A stretch of DNA of 64,000 nt, taken from assembly GCF_000783395.1 (NCBI RefSeq), contig NZ_JSFK01000019.1, positions 27,077 to 91,076 of the forward strand, read 5' to 3'. Of this stretch, positions 17,785-26,314 are shown piece after piece. A program made the translations under genes and the position numbers. The first letter of the stretch is position 1, and every line of letters starts with the position of its first letter. Source of the DNA: Pseudomonas chlororaphis (GTDB lineage: Bacteria > Pseudomonadota > Gammaproteobacteria > Pseudomonadales > Pseudomonadaceae). Under the pieces are notes generated by a model. It made no database searches, was not told the DNA's origin, and saw only the letters and a list, made by a program, of their open reading frames with translations.

Positions 17785-18555
17785 ATGAAAAAACTGATCG
17801 CTGCTTTTGCTGCCGTTGCAGCATTCTCGGCCCACGCCGAAACCCTGACCGTTGCCGCCACTCCAGTGCCGCACGCGGAAATCCTCGAGTTCGTGAAACC
17901 GGCGCTGGCCAAAGAAGGCGTGGATCTGAAGGTCAAGGTCTTCACCGACTACATTCAGCCGAACGTACAGGTCGCGGAAAAGCGCCTGGACGCCAACTTC
18001 TTCCAGCACCAGCCGTACCTGGATGAGTTCAACAAGGCCAAGGGCACCAGTCTGGTCGCCGTGACCGGTGTGCATCTGGAGCCGTTGGGCGCCTACTCGA
18101 GCAAGCTCAAGGATCTGAAGGACCTGCCAAGCGGCGCCAACGTGGTGATCCCGAACGACGCCACCAACGGCGGCCGTGCGCTGTTGCTGCTGGCCAAGGC
18201 GGGCGTGATCACGCTGAAGGATCCGACCAACATCCTGTCGACCGTCAAAGACATCGCGACCAACCCGAAAGACCTGAAAATCCGTGAACTGGAAGCCGCG
18301 ACCATCCCGCGCGTGCTGACCCAGGTCGATCTGGCGCTGATCAACACCAACTACGCGCTGGAAGCCAAGCTCGATCCGTCCAAGGACGCGCTGGTGATCG
18401 AAGGTAATGACTCGCCGTACGTGAACATCCTTGTGTCCCGCGCGGACAACAAGGACAGCGATGCGATGCAGAAACTGGCTGCTGCGCTGCACAGCCCGGA
18501 AGTGAAGAAATTCATTACCGAGAAGTACAAAGGCGCGGTATTGCCGGCGTTCTGA
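17785..18555 (+). CDS. metQ: Methionine-binding protein MetQ (NlpA family)
   Basis: 256 aa periplasmic solute-binding protein. The signal MKKLIAAFAAVAAFSAHA/E lacks a lipobox Cys, so it is probably soluble rather than a lipoprotein as in E. coli. The NlpA family is evident from VAATPVPHAEILEFVKPAL, FTDYIQPN, ANFFQHQPYLDEFN and VIPNDATNGGRALLLL. It lies 76 bp after metI and is followed by a strong terminator that ends the metNIQ operon. Confidence 0.94.
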   Translation: MKKLIAAFAAVAAFSAHAETLTVAATPVPHAEILEFVKPALAKEGVDLKVKVFTDYIQPNVQVAEKRLDANFFQHQPYLDEFNKAKGTSLVAVTGVHLEPLGAYSSKLKDLKDLPSGANVVIPNDATNGGRALLLLAKAGVITLKDPTNILSTVKDIATNPKDLKIRELEAATIPRVLTQVDLALINTNYALEAKLDPSKDALVIEGNDSPYVNILVSRADNKDSDAMQKLAAALHSPEVKKFITEKYKGAVLPAF

Positions 18556-18572
18556 TTTAGATTGCTGCAACG

Positions 18573-18604
18573 AAAAGGGGACGCCATGTGCGTCCCCTTT
18601 TTTA
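18573..18604 (+). terminator. Terminator of the metNIQ operon
   Basis: AAAAGGGGACG-CCATGTG-CGTCCCCTTTTTT: a strong GC stem followed by six T, 18 bp after the metQ stop. Confidence 0.9.
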
Positions 18605-18640
18605 TGTCTGGTGTTTGGCTTTGGACCTGCTGTGAAGCTG

Positions 18641-18844
18641 CCCCTCACCCCAGCCCTCTCCCAGAGGGAGAGGGGGCCTTCTACATTGACCTGAAAGATC
18701 CAGTCGATTATGGATTCGGCACAGCACATCGACCTGTACGATCTTGACGATTATGGATTCAGCACAGTGCTTACAGGTCGGCGTATTTCGTCAGCATCCC
18801 CCGATCAGTCCCCTCTCCCTCTGGGAGAGGGCTAGGGTGAGGGG
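18641..18844. repeat. Palindromic CCCTCACCC-type element with internal tandem repeat
   Basis: The ends are inverted: CCCCTCACCCCAGCCCTCTC and GAGAGGGCTAGGGTGAGGGG, each with an inner CCCTCTCCC/GGGAGAGGG hairpin. The interior holds two near-copies of GATTATGGATTCGGCACAG. About 204 bp with no ORF, between convergent metQ and sco. A second, diverged copy lies at 46126-46288. Looks like a non-coding miniature element. Confidence 0.7.
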
Positions 18845-18861
18845 CTTTTGCCTTTAGGCGA

Positions 18862-19497
18862 TTACTTGCGGTTAAGCATCACCGGCAACTGCGCGACCAG
18901 TTTGGCGTTGTTCAGCGGCGCCCGAATAAACCCACGCTGCATGCCATCCGGCCCGATCACCGCCAGATTGCCGCTATGGTCCACCGTGTAATTCGGCTTA
19001 CTCGTATCCGCCGGAATAAACGGAATACTCACCGCATTCGCGACCTTCTGCAGCTCTTCAATCGAAGTCGGCGTCAGGCCAATGAACTGCGGATCGAAGT
19101 AACCCAGATACTGCTTCAACTGCTTGGGGTTATCGCGGTTCGGGTCAACGCTGACCAGCACGACCTGCAACTTGTCCACAGCGTCTTTCGGCAGTTCACT
19201 CTTGATCTGCCGCAGCTGCGCCAGCGTGGTCGGGCAGATGTCCGGGCAGAAGGTGTAGCCGAAAAACAGCAGACTCCACTTACCTTTGAGCTCGTTGATC
19301 GCCACCGGTTTGCCATCCTGATCGGTCATCGTCACGTCCGGCAGATTGCGGCTCTGCGGCAGCAGAATAATGCCGGCGTCGATCAACGCAGTCGGGTCGC
19401 CCTGGCCCTTGCCGCTCAGCACTTTGTTGACGGTAAGTCCCAGGATCAGCGCGATCACGGCGACGAGGATGAAGACGGTTTTCTGGGTTCGAGTCAT
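18862..19497 (-). CDS. sco: SCO1/SenC family copper chaperone
   Basis: 211 aa membrane-anchored thioredoxin-fold protein that supplies copper to the CuA site of cytochrome oxidase. One N-terminal membrane anchor (VFILVAVIALILGLTV, about residues 8-23) precedes a domain with the copper/redox motif GYTFCPDICPTTL (CXXXC) and the later conserved His in YTVDHSGNLAVI. The ATG at 19495-19497 overlaps the ctaB stop by 4 bp (ATGA). Last gene of the cox assembly operon, equivalent to PA0114. Confidence 0.94.
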   Translation of the reverse strand: MTRTQKTVFILVAVIALILGLTVNKVLSGKGQGDPTALIDAGIILLPQSRNLPDVTMTDQDGKPVAINELKGKWSLLFFGYTFCPDICPTTLAQLRQIKSELPKDAVDKLQVVLVSVDPNRDNPKQLKQYLGYFDPQFIGLTPTSIEELQKVANAVSIPFIPADTSKPNYTVDHSGNLAVIGPDGMQRGFIRAPLNNAKLVAQLPVMLNRK

Positions 19498-20393
19498 AGG
19501 TTCAACAGTAAGTAGTGGTCTACGAGCAGGGCGATGAACAGCAGGAACAAGTACCAAATAGAGTACTTGAAGGTGTTGATCGCCGCGTGCGGCCGAGTGC
19601 CACGGTACAGCACCACGGCCCATTGCAGAAACCTTGCGCCCAGAGCGAGCGCGCAAATCAGGTAGAGCACGCCGCTCATGTGGATCACGTACGGCAGCAG
19701 GCTCACCGCCAGCAGCGCGAAGGTGTACAGCAGAATGTGCACTTTGGTGTAGTGCTCGCCGTGGGTGACCGGCAGCATGGGAATGTCGGCCTTGGCGTAT
19801 TCCTCTTTGCGATGGATCGCCAGCGCCCAGAAGTGCGGCGGGGTCCAGGCGAAGATGATCAACACCAGTAACAACGGTTCGGCGCTGACGTGGCCAGTGG
19901 CAGCTGTCCAGCCGAGCAGTGGCGGGGCGGCGCCGGCGAGGCCACCGATGACGATGTTCTGCGGCGTCGCGCGTTTGAGGAAACCGGTGTAGATCACCGC
20001 ATAACCGAGCAGTGAGGCCAAGGTCAGCCACGCCGTTAGCGGATTGGTGAAGGTCAGCAACAAGGCCTGGCCGAGCAGCGCCAGCACCAGTGCAAACGTC
20101 AGCGCCGCAGCGGGCGAAACCCGGCCCTCAGCCAGTGGCCGTTTATGCGTGCGTGCCATCACCGCATCGATACGCCGATCGACCACATGATTGACCGCCG
20201 CCGCGCCACCAGCACACAGGGCAATGCCCAGATTGCCGAATACCAGCACCGTCCACGGCACCCCGGCACGGGTCGCGAGGAACATGCCGACCAGCGAGGT
20301 GATCAGCATCAGCACCACGACTTTCGGTTTGGTCAGCTCCAGATAATCACGCCAGATCGCCTGATGCGGGCGCTCGCCAATCAGAATCGCCAC
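19494..20393 (-). CDS. ctaB: Protohaem IX farnesyltransferase (haem O synthase)
   Basis: 299 aa UbiA-family prenyltransferase that converts haem B to haem O. Polytopic membrane protein with the Asp-rich motif NHVVDRRIDAVMARTHKRPL near residue 70 and a second loop around HRKEEYAKADIPMLPVTHG. In this locus it feeds CtaA, which makes haem A for CoxA, so it serves the aa3 oxidase; such genes are also named cyoE. It overlaps sco by 4 bp and ctaA by 13 bp. Confidence 0.95.
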   Translation of the reverse strand: MAILIGERPHQAIWRDYLELTKPKVVVLMLITSLVGMFLATRAGVPWTVLVFGNLGIALCAGGAAAVNHVVDRRIDAVMARTHKRPLAEGRVSPAAALTFALVLALLGQALLLTFTNPLTAWLTLASLLGYAVIYTGFLKRATPQNIVIGGLAGAAPPLLGWTAATGHVSAEPLLLVLIIFAWTPPHFWALAIHRKEEYAKADIPMLPVTHGEHYTKVHILLYTFALLAVSLLPYVIHMSGVLYLICALALGARFLQWAVVLYRGTRPHAAINTFKYSIWYLFLLFIALLVDHYLLLNL

Positions 20394-21460
20394 GGCGTTT
20401 CTCCTTTAATAGTGATGGGCGCGGCCGTGTGTTTACGCGGGCTCAGGCGCCAGCGTGCGAGCACCGGTTGTTTAACCCGAACCAGACTGGTGCGCGCGTG
20501 GTAATTGACCAGCACCATGGTCAGCAACAGCGCCGCACCGCCGGCGTTATGCGCAACCGCCACTGGTAGCGGCAGATGGAACAACACGTTGCTGATGCCG
20601 AGGGTGATCTGCGCCGCGAGGGCTATCAGCACCAGACCGGCCAGCCGTGTCATGCCAACCACTTTCAATTGCCAGGCGAGACCGAGCAGCACCAGCGTCA
20701 CCAACAGCGCACCAATACGATGAGTCAGGTGAATCGCCGTGCGCGCATCACTGTCGAGTTGCCCACCGAGATAGTTCGGGCCGATGTGTTGAGTCAGGTG
20801 AAAACCGTTGGCGAAATCCGCTGGCGGCAGCCATTGCCCGTGGCAGGTAGGAAAGTCGATGCACGCCACCGCCGCGTAGTTGGAACTGACCCAGCCACCC
20901 AGCGCGATCTGGCCGATCACCAGCAACAATCCCGCCGTCGCCCAATACTGCAAACGCTTGGGTACGGTCAGCGCAGGCAGCACCCCTGACAATCTCAACG
21001 TCAGTAAAAACAACAGACTCAACGTCGCAAAACCGCCGAGCAAATGCCCGGTGACCACTTGCGGCCAGAGTTTGAGCGTCACCGTCCACATGCCGAACGC
21101 CGCTTGCGCAAATACCACCGCCAGCAGAAACAGTGGCAGCTTCAACGGCTGCCCCGGATGACGACGGTTGACCCACGCACGCCCGGCCAGAATCGAAATG
21201 AGCAGGCCGAGGGTGCCGGCGAAGTAGCGGTGGATCATCTCGTTCCAGCCCTTGTGCGCCTCTACCGGCGAGTCGGGGTAATGCAGTTCGGCATGGGCCA
21301 GTTGGGCTTCGCTTTTCGGCACGCTGATAAAACCGTAGCAGCCCGGCCAGTCCGGACAGCCGAGGCCGGCGTGGGTCAGGCGCGTATAGGCGCCGAGCAG
21401 CACCACAATCAGTGCCAGCAGGGTGGCAAACAGCGCGAGGCGAAATCCAGGTTTGGCCAT
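20381..21460 (-). CDS. ctaA: Haem A synthase (COX15/CtaA)
   Basis: 359 aa polytopic membrane enzyme that oxidises haem O to haem A. Conserved features: TRLTHAGLGCPDWPGCYG near the N-terminus (with the Cys pair), HRYFAGTLGLLISI, VVTGHLLGG, THRIGALLVTL and VAHNAGGAALLL with the haem-ligand histidines. The presence of CtaA shows that the associated oxidase uses haem A. Followed by ctaB (13-bp overlap) and sco. Confidence 0.95.
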   Translation of the reverse strand: MAKPGFRLALFATLLALIVVLLGAYTRLTHAGLGCPDWPGCYGFISVPKSEAQLAHAELHYPDSPVEAHKGWNEMIHRYFAGTLGLLISILAGRAWVNRRHPGQPLKLPLFLLAVVFAQAAFGMWTVTLKLWPQVVTGHLLGGFATLSLLFLLTLRLSGVLPALTVPKRLQYWATAGLLLVIGQIALGGWVSSNYAAVACIDFPTCHGQWLPPADFANGFHLTQHIGPNYLGGQLDSDARTAIHLTHRIGALLVTLVLLGLAWQLKVVGMTRLAGLVLIALAAQITLGISNVLFHLPLPVAVAHNAGGAALLLTMVLVNYHARTSLVRVKQPVLARWRLSPRKHTAAPITIKGETPWRF

Positions 21461-21470
21461 GACGATGCCC

Positions 21471-22064
21471 TTATCCGATGTTCGACAGTTTCAGCAGGTG
21501 ACGCAGGTCGTTGAGCAGATCCTTGCCTTTCACATTCGGTTCGTAGCGCAGCACGAGGTTGCCGTGGGGGTCGATGATCCACAGCTGCGGCGTAGCTTTG
21601 TCGCCAGTGGTTTTGCTGAACACCCCAGCGTCAAGCGGATAGCGTTGCAGCTGTGGATATTCACGGGTCAGCTTTACCTCGTAATCGGCGCTCACCGGTT
21701 GCGCAGCAGCGAGAGCATGGCTGGCGCGCCCGGCATCGCGGCCGAGGCCGATCTGGATCTGCCGCGCCAGATACACCAGTTGCTGGCAGTCCACCGCGCA
21801 ATCCTTCGGCGCGGTGACCAGGATCTGCCAGCGCTCCTCGTCGGCTTGCACGCCGAGGTCGGCGCGGGTCTCGCCGTTGCCGATCAGTTCGCCGTGATAG
21901 CTGCGACCCTCCGGTACCCAGAACTGCAATTTGTACATACCGGTGGCGAGCACCATCGGGCCGATCACGCCGAGCAATATCAGCAGCAGCTGAATGCGCC
22001 CGCGACGACGGGTGGCGGCAGGTTTCGCCTCAGACATGCTGGGTGGATTCATGGCCGTTCCCAT
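21471..22064 (-). CDS. Conserved membrane-anchored protein of the cox locus (PA0111-like)
   Basis: 197 aa. One N-terminal membrane helix (IQLLLILLGVIGPMVLATGMY, about residues 24-44), then a periplasmic domain with a possible SCO-like layout: VTAPKDCAVDCQQLVYLAR holds a CXXXC pair and NLVLRYEP lies near the C-terminus. The fold could therefore be thioredoxin-like, but this is inference. The ATG at 22062-22064 follows GGAG; it overlaps the SURF1 gene by 35 bp. Its constant position between SURF1 and ctaA suggests a role in oxidase assembly. Confidence 0.8.
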   Translation of the reverse strand: MGTAMNPPSMSEAKPAATRRRGRIQLLLILLGVIGPMVLATGMYKLQFWVPEGRSYHGELIGNGETRADLGVQADEERWQILVTAPKDCAVDCQQLVYLARQIQIGLGRDAGRASHALAAAQPVSADYEVKLTREYPQLQRYPLDAGVFSKTTGDKATPQLWIIDPHGNLVLRYEPNVKGKDLLNDLRHLLKLSNIG

Positions 22065-22770
22065 GGTGTTTCTCCTTTGCGTTGTGCAAGCCCAAATAGA
22101 TGTAGAGACCGAGCAGGGCGGTGGCCATGGCGAACCACTGCACGGCGTAACCGAGGTGTTTTTCCGGGCCCATGGCGACCACCGGCCAATCGGCCTCGTA
22201 GCTGGCCGGGCCGGGTTCTGCGCGTAATTCGTAGGTGAAGCCGTCGCGCTCAAGGGTTTTCCACAGCTTGCTCGGCTCGACGGCGGTGATGGTTTGCGGC
22301 CAGGTGTTGCTGGCCGGGTCGGCGTGAAGCTGGAAGGTCGCGCCGGGGGCGACGTAGACCCAGGCGTCGATATTCAGCGCCTCGGAAGGCGTGGTGAATT
22401 GCGGCGGCACGCGTCGATCTGGCCACGGCAGCCAGCCGCGATTGATCAGCAGCCACAGGCCGGTGCGTTGATCCTGAAATGGTTGCAGCAACTCGACGCC
22501 GACCTTGCCGTTACGTTGGCGGTTATCCAGCAACAAGCTGTGCGCGGCATCGAACTGGCCGTGCAGATGCACACGGCGATAAGCGGGGTCCGCGCTATTG
22601 AGCAATTCGCTGCTGGCCATCGGTTGCGCGGCGCGGCGTTCGGCGTAACTGGAGAGCAGGGCGGTTTTCTCGGCGCCCCGGCTCAGTTGCCAGAAGCCCA
22701 GCGACACCAGCAGCGGCAGCAACAAGGCCACGACCACGGTGGGAATTACGCCCGGACGAAAACGCTTCAT
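22030..22770 (-). CDS. SURF1 family cytochrome oxidase assembly protein
   Basis: 246 aa with one N-terminal and one C-terminal membrane helix flanking a periplasmic domain, the SURF1 topology. Family motifs: SLGFWQLSRGAEKTALL near residue 24, LLINRGWLPWPDRR, and GYAVQWFAMATALLGLYIYL near the C-terminus. SURF1 proteins help insert haem A into subunit I. Overlaps the downstream PA0111-like gene by 35 bp. Equivalent to PA0110. Confidence 0.93.
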   Translation of the reverse strand: MKRFRPGVIPTVVVALLLPLLVSLGFWQLSRGAEKTALLSSYAERRAAQPMASSELLNSADPAYRRVHLHGQFDAAHSLLLDNRQRNGKVGVELLQPFQDQRTGLWLLINRGWLPWPDRRVPPQFTTPSEALNIDAWVYVAPGATFQLHADPASNTWPQTITAVEPSKLWKTLERDGFTYELRAEPGPASYEADWPVVAMGPEKHLGYAVQWFAMATALLGLYIYLGLHNAKEKHHGNGHESTQHV

Positions 22771-22841
22771 GGCTGCGCCACAAAGTCAGTCGTTGCGATC
22801 GCTATACTCAACTGCATCGCCTGTCCCCCGGAGTTCTTCCC

Positions 22842-23045
22842 ATGCTCAAAACAGCGATCGTCCTGATGCTGATTGCCACGGTGATCAGCCTGTTCAGCGG
22901 CCTGTTTTTCCTGGTCAAGGACGACAGCAGTTCCAATCGCCTGGTCATCGCCTTGAGTGTTCGGGTGGCATTGGCCGCCGCCACCGTCGGCCTGATCGCC
23001 TGGGGCTTTTACAGCGGCCAACTGGTGTCGCATGCGCCTTGGTAA
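22842..23045 (+). CDS. DUF2909 twin-transmembrane protein
   Basis: 67 aa protein that is almost entirely two membrane helices (IVLMLIATVISLFSGLFFL and VALAAATVGLIAWGFYSG) joined by a short polar KDDSSSNR loop. It matches the DUF2909 family and PA0109. It is transcribed opposite to the surrounding cox genes, between SURF1 and coxC, with its 3' end 9 bp from that of coxC. Function unknown; its fixed place in the oxidase locus suggests a small accessory or assembly factor. Confidence 0.85.
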   Translation: MLKTAIVLMLIATVISLFSGLFFLVKDDSSSNRLVIALSVRVALAAATVGLIAWGFYSGQLVSHAPW

Positions 23046-23054
23046 CTCTGGTCC

Positions 23055-23942
23055 TCAGAGCACGTAAACGAAGATAAACAGGCCGATCCACACCACGTCG
23101 ACGAAGTGCCAATACCAGCTCGCCGCTTCGAAACCGAACTGATGTTCGTTGTCGAAATGGCCCTTCATGATGCGCATCAGCATCACAAACAGAATGATCG
23201 TGCCGATGGTCACGTGGGCGCCGTGGAAACCGGTGAGCATGAAGAACGTTGCGCCATAAATACCCGAACCGAGGGTCAGCCCCAGTTCGTGATAGGCGTG
23301 CATGTATTCTTCAGCCTGGAAACCGAGAAACGCGCAGCCCAGCAGCACGGTGATCGCCAGCCAGATTTTCAGCGCGCCGCGATGGCCCTTCTTCAGCGCA
23401 TGGTGGGCAATGGTGATGGTCACGCTGGAGCTGACCAGCAGAATCGTGTTGATCAGCGGCAAGCCCCATGGACTGATGACTTCCTTGGCCGGCGGGAACA
23501 GTTTCGGGTCCGGCGTTTGCAGGAGTGGCCAGGTGAACTGGAAGTTTGGCCAGAGCATGTGAGCGAGGCCTTTCGCACCTTCGCCACCCAGCGCCGGGCC
23601 GGATATGTGTCGCACATAAAACAGCGCACCGAAGAAAGCGATGAAGAACATCACCTCAGAGAAGATGAACCAACTCATGCCCCAGCGGAACGAGCGATCC
23701 AGCTGAGCGCTGTAGAGTCCCGCGCGGCTTTCCTTGATCACCGTACCGAACCAGCCGAACAGCATGTACGCCAGCAACAGGCTGCCGACGAAAAAGATGT
23801 ACGGGCCGTGGGATTCCGGGCGCGTCGCTTTCAGATCGTTGAACCAGACGGCCAGGCCGTACACGGTAATGGCCATGCCGAAGGTGGCGATGATCGGCCA
23901 TTTGCTCTGGGCCGGTACGTAATAGTGCTCATGAGTTGCCAT
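23055..23942 (-). CDS. coxC: Cytochrome c oxidase subunit III
   Basis: 295 aa polytopic subunit with seven hydrophobic segments. Conserved features: WPIIATFGMAITVYG, SEVMFFIAFFGALFY, EEYMHAYHELGLTLGSGIYG, MLTGFHGAHVTIG and the C-terminal WYWHFVDVVWIGLFIFVYV. The last is the classic subunit III ending. It stabilises CoxA and its proton channel. Follows ctaG in the order coxB-coxA-ctaG-coxC. Confidence 0.96.
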   Translation of the reverse strand: MATHEHYYVPAQSKWPIIATFGMAITVYGLAVWFNDLKATRPESHGPYIFFVGSLLLAYMLFGWFGTVIKESRAGLYSAQLDRSFRWGMSWFIFSEVMFFIAFFGALFYVRHISGPALGGEGAKGLAHMLWPNFQFTWPLLQTPDPKLFPPAKEVISPWGLPLINTILLVSSSVTITIAHHALKKGHRGALKIWLAITVLLGCAFLGFQAEEYMHAYHELGLTLGSGIYGATFFMLTGFHGAHVTIGTIILFVMLMRIMKGHFDNEHQFGFEAASWYWHFVDVVWIGLFIFVYVL

Positions 23943-23967
23943 TTATTGTTCTCCTTATCGGGCACGC

Positions 23968-24519
23968 TCAACCGCCAGTGTTTACAGCCACCGGCGGATG
24001 TCGGGCGGTGATATCGAACAGCGTGTAGGACAGCGTCAGGTGCTTCACATCCTTGGGCATGTCGCGGTCAACAATGAAGCGCACTGGCATTTCGATTTGC
24101 TGACCGGGCTGCAGCACCTGCTGGGTAAAACAAAAGCATTCGGTCTTGTGGAAATACGCCGCCGCATTGCTCGGCGCGATGCTCGGCACGGCTTGCGCAC
24201 TCATCGGTTTATCGGTGGGGTTGCGCGCGATGAAGATCATCTCGTTGACCGCGCCGGGATTGGCGGTGAGTTCGTCATGCTTGGGGTAGAAGTCCCACGG
24301 CATATCGGCGGTGTTGGTCGAGAGAAACTGCACACGGACCTGGCGGGAAGTGTCGACCACTTGCTCGCCCTCGTACTGCCCGGCAGTCTTGCCGTTGATG
24401 CCGAAGGCTTTGCACATCACGTCGTAGATCGGCACCAGGGCAAAGCCGAAGACAAACATCGCCACCACCACCCCGAGCAGGCGGGTGACCAGTTTTTTCA
24501 GCGAGATCGAGTCAGCCAT
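23968..24519 (-). CDS. ctaG: Cytochrome c oxidase assembly protein CtaG (Cox11)
   Basis: 183 aa, with one N-terminal membrane helix (LLGVVVAMFVFGFALVPIYDVMCKAFG) and a periplasmic Ig-like copper domain with the metal motif KTECFCFTQQVLQPGQ near residue 126. It delivers copper to the CuB site of subunit I. It sits between coxA and coxC; a REPIN occupies the gap to coxA. Confidence 0.95.
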   Translation of the reverse strand: MADSISLKKLVTRLLGVVVAMFVFGFALVPIYDVMCKAFGINGKTAGQYEGEQVVDTSRQVRVQFLSTNTADMPWDFYPKHDELTANPGAVNEMIFIARNPTDKPMSAQAVPSIAPSNAAAYFHKTECFCFTQQVLQPGQQIEMPVRFIVDRDMPKDVKHLTLSYTLFDITARHPPVAVNTGG

Positions 24520-24542
24520 GGTTCATGCCTCTCATCAAATCC

Positions 24543-24635
24543 CTTGTGGGAGCGAGCCTGCTCGCGAAGCAGACAACTCGTTGCATCAGATGAACCGCGT
24601 CATCGTTCTTCGCGAGCAGGCTCGCTCCCACAGGG
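24543..24635. repeat. REPIN, type A, inside the cox operon
   Basis: CTTGTGGGAGCGAGCCTGCT (then CGCGAA) is mirrored by TTCGCGAG...GGGAG with a ~40-bp spacer. It lies between coxA and ctaG, so the hairpin would be in the polycistronic mRNA and could affect mRNA ends or decay there. Confidence 0.9.
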
Positions 24636-24645
24636 AGATCTGTGT

Positions 24646-26232
24646 TCATTTCACTTCCGGCGGTGTGGTGAAGGTGTGATACGGCGCCGGTGACGGCACG
24701 CTCCACTCCAGACCTTCCGCGCCATCCCACGGCTTGGCCGGTGCTGGCGGGCCGCCGCGTATGGTCTTGATCACGATGAACAGGAAGAAGATCTGCGTCG
24801 CACCGAACATGAACGCGCCAATCGACGAGACCATGTTGAAGTCGGCGAACTGCAGGTTGTAGTCCGGAATCCGTCGCGGCATCCCCGCAAGACCGACGAA
24901 GTGCATCGGGAAAAAGGTCAGGTTCATGCCGACGAACGACAGCCAGAAATGCAGCTTGCCGAGGGTTTCGTCATACATGTGGCCGGTCCATTTCGGCAGC
25001 CAGTAGTAGGTCGAGGCGAAGATCCCGAAGATCGCCCCCGGCACCAGCACGTAGTGGAAGTGCGCGACCACGAAGTAGGTGTCCTGATACTGGAAGTCCG
25101 CCGGGGCGATGGCCAGCATCAGCCCGGAGAAGCCGCCGATGGAGAACAGGATCACGAACGCCACGGCAAACAGCATCGGCGTTTCGAAGGTCAGCGAGCC
25201 TTGCCACATGGTGCTGGCCCAGTTGAACACCTTCACCCCGGTCGGCACCGCGATCAACAGCGTGGCGTACATGAAGAACAGCTCGCCCACCAATGGGATG
25301 CCGACCACGAACATGTGGTGCGCCCAGACAATGAACGACAGAAAGGCGATGCTCGCCGTCGCATAGACCATCGAGGTGTAGCCGAACAGCGGCTTGCGCG
25401 AGAAGGTCGGGATGATCGAGCTGACGGCGCCGAAGGCCGGCAGGATCATGATGTACACCTCGGGGTGCCCGAAGAACCAGAACACATGCTGGAACAACAC
25501 CGGGTCACCGCCACCGGCGGCACTGAAGAAACTGGTGCCGAAGTGGATGTCCATCAGCATCATCGTCACGCACCCGGCCAGTACCGGCATCACCGCAATC
25601 AGCAGGAACGCGGTGATCAACCAGGTCCAGACGAACAGCGGCATTTTCATCAGCGTCATGCCGGGGGCGCGCAGGTTGAGGATGGTCGCGACCACGTTGA
25701 TCGCGCCCATGATCGAACTGATCCCCATCAAGTGGATGGCGAAGATGAAGAACGTCACGCTTTCCGGTGCGTAGGTCGTCGACAGCGGCGCGTAGAACGT
25801 CCAGCCAAAGTTCGGCCCGCCACCGGGGGTGAACAGGGTCGACACCAGGATCAGGAACGCCGCCGGCAACAGCCAGAAGCTGAAGTTGTTCATCCGTGGC
25901 AGGGCCATGTCCGGCGCGCCGATCATCAACGGAATCATCCAGTTGGCGAGGCCGACGAAGGCCGGCATCACCGCACCGAAGACCATCACCAGACCGTGCA
26001 TGGTGGTCATCTGGTTGAAGAACGCCGGTTCGACGATCTGCAATCCGGGCTGGAACAGTTCGGCGCGAATCACCATCGCGAACGTGCCGCCGAGCAGGAA
26101 CATGGAGAACGCAAACCACAGGTACAGCGTGCCGATGTCCTTGTGGTTGGTGGTCAGCACCCAGCGCATCAGGCCTTTGGCGGGGCCGTGGGCGTGGTCG
26201 GCATGACCATGGTCATCAATGACAGCGCTCAT
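24646..26232 (-). CDS. coxA: Cytochrome c oxidase subunit I (aa3 type)
   Basis: 528 aa catalytic subunit, about 12 membrane helices. It starts near RWVLTTNHKDIGTLYLWFA. Haem a/CuB features: FFNQMTTMHGLVMVFG (haem a His), FFGHPEVYIMILPAFG (CuB His and cross-linked Tyr), VWAHHMFVVGIP (CuB His-His), and VAHFHYVLVPGAIFG (haem a3 and a ligands). It reduces O2 to water and pumps protons. With coxB, coxC and ctaA nearby, this is a haem A oxidase. Equivalent to PA0106. Confidence 0.97.
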   Translation of the reverse strand: MSAVIDDHGHADHAHGPAKGLMRWVLTTNHKDIGTLYLWFAFSMFLLGGTFAMVIRAELFQPGLQIVEPAFFNQMTTMHGLVMVFGAVMPAFVGLANWMIPLMIGAPDMALPRMNNFSFWLLPAAFLILVSTLFTPGGGPNFGWTFYAPLSTTYAPESVTFFIFAIHLMGISSIMGAINVVATILNLRAPGMTLMKMPLFVWTWLITAFLLIAVMPVLAGCVTMMLMDIHFGTSFFSAAGGGDPVLFQHVFWFFGHPEVYIMILPAFGAVSSIIPTFSRKPLFGYTSMVYATASIAFLSFIVWAHHMFVVGIPLVGELFFMYATLLIAVPTGVKVFNWASTMWQGSLTFETPMLFAVAFVILFSIGGFSGLMLAIAPADFQYQDTYFVVAHFHYVLVPGAIFGIFASTYYWLPKWTGHMYDETLGKLHFWLSFVGMNLTFFPMHFVGLAGMPRRIPDYNLQFADFNMVSSIGAFMFGATQIFFLFIVIKTIRGGPPAPAKPWDGAEGLEWSVPSPAPYHTFTTPPEVK

Positions 26233-26314
26233 GGCCGGTCTCCTTTACGTGAGTGGACGGGGCGGGCCGGGGCGCGTTGCCCCGGCCGGTTCACGAGGTA
26301 CGCGATAGACCGGC

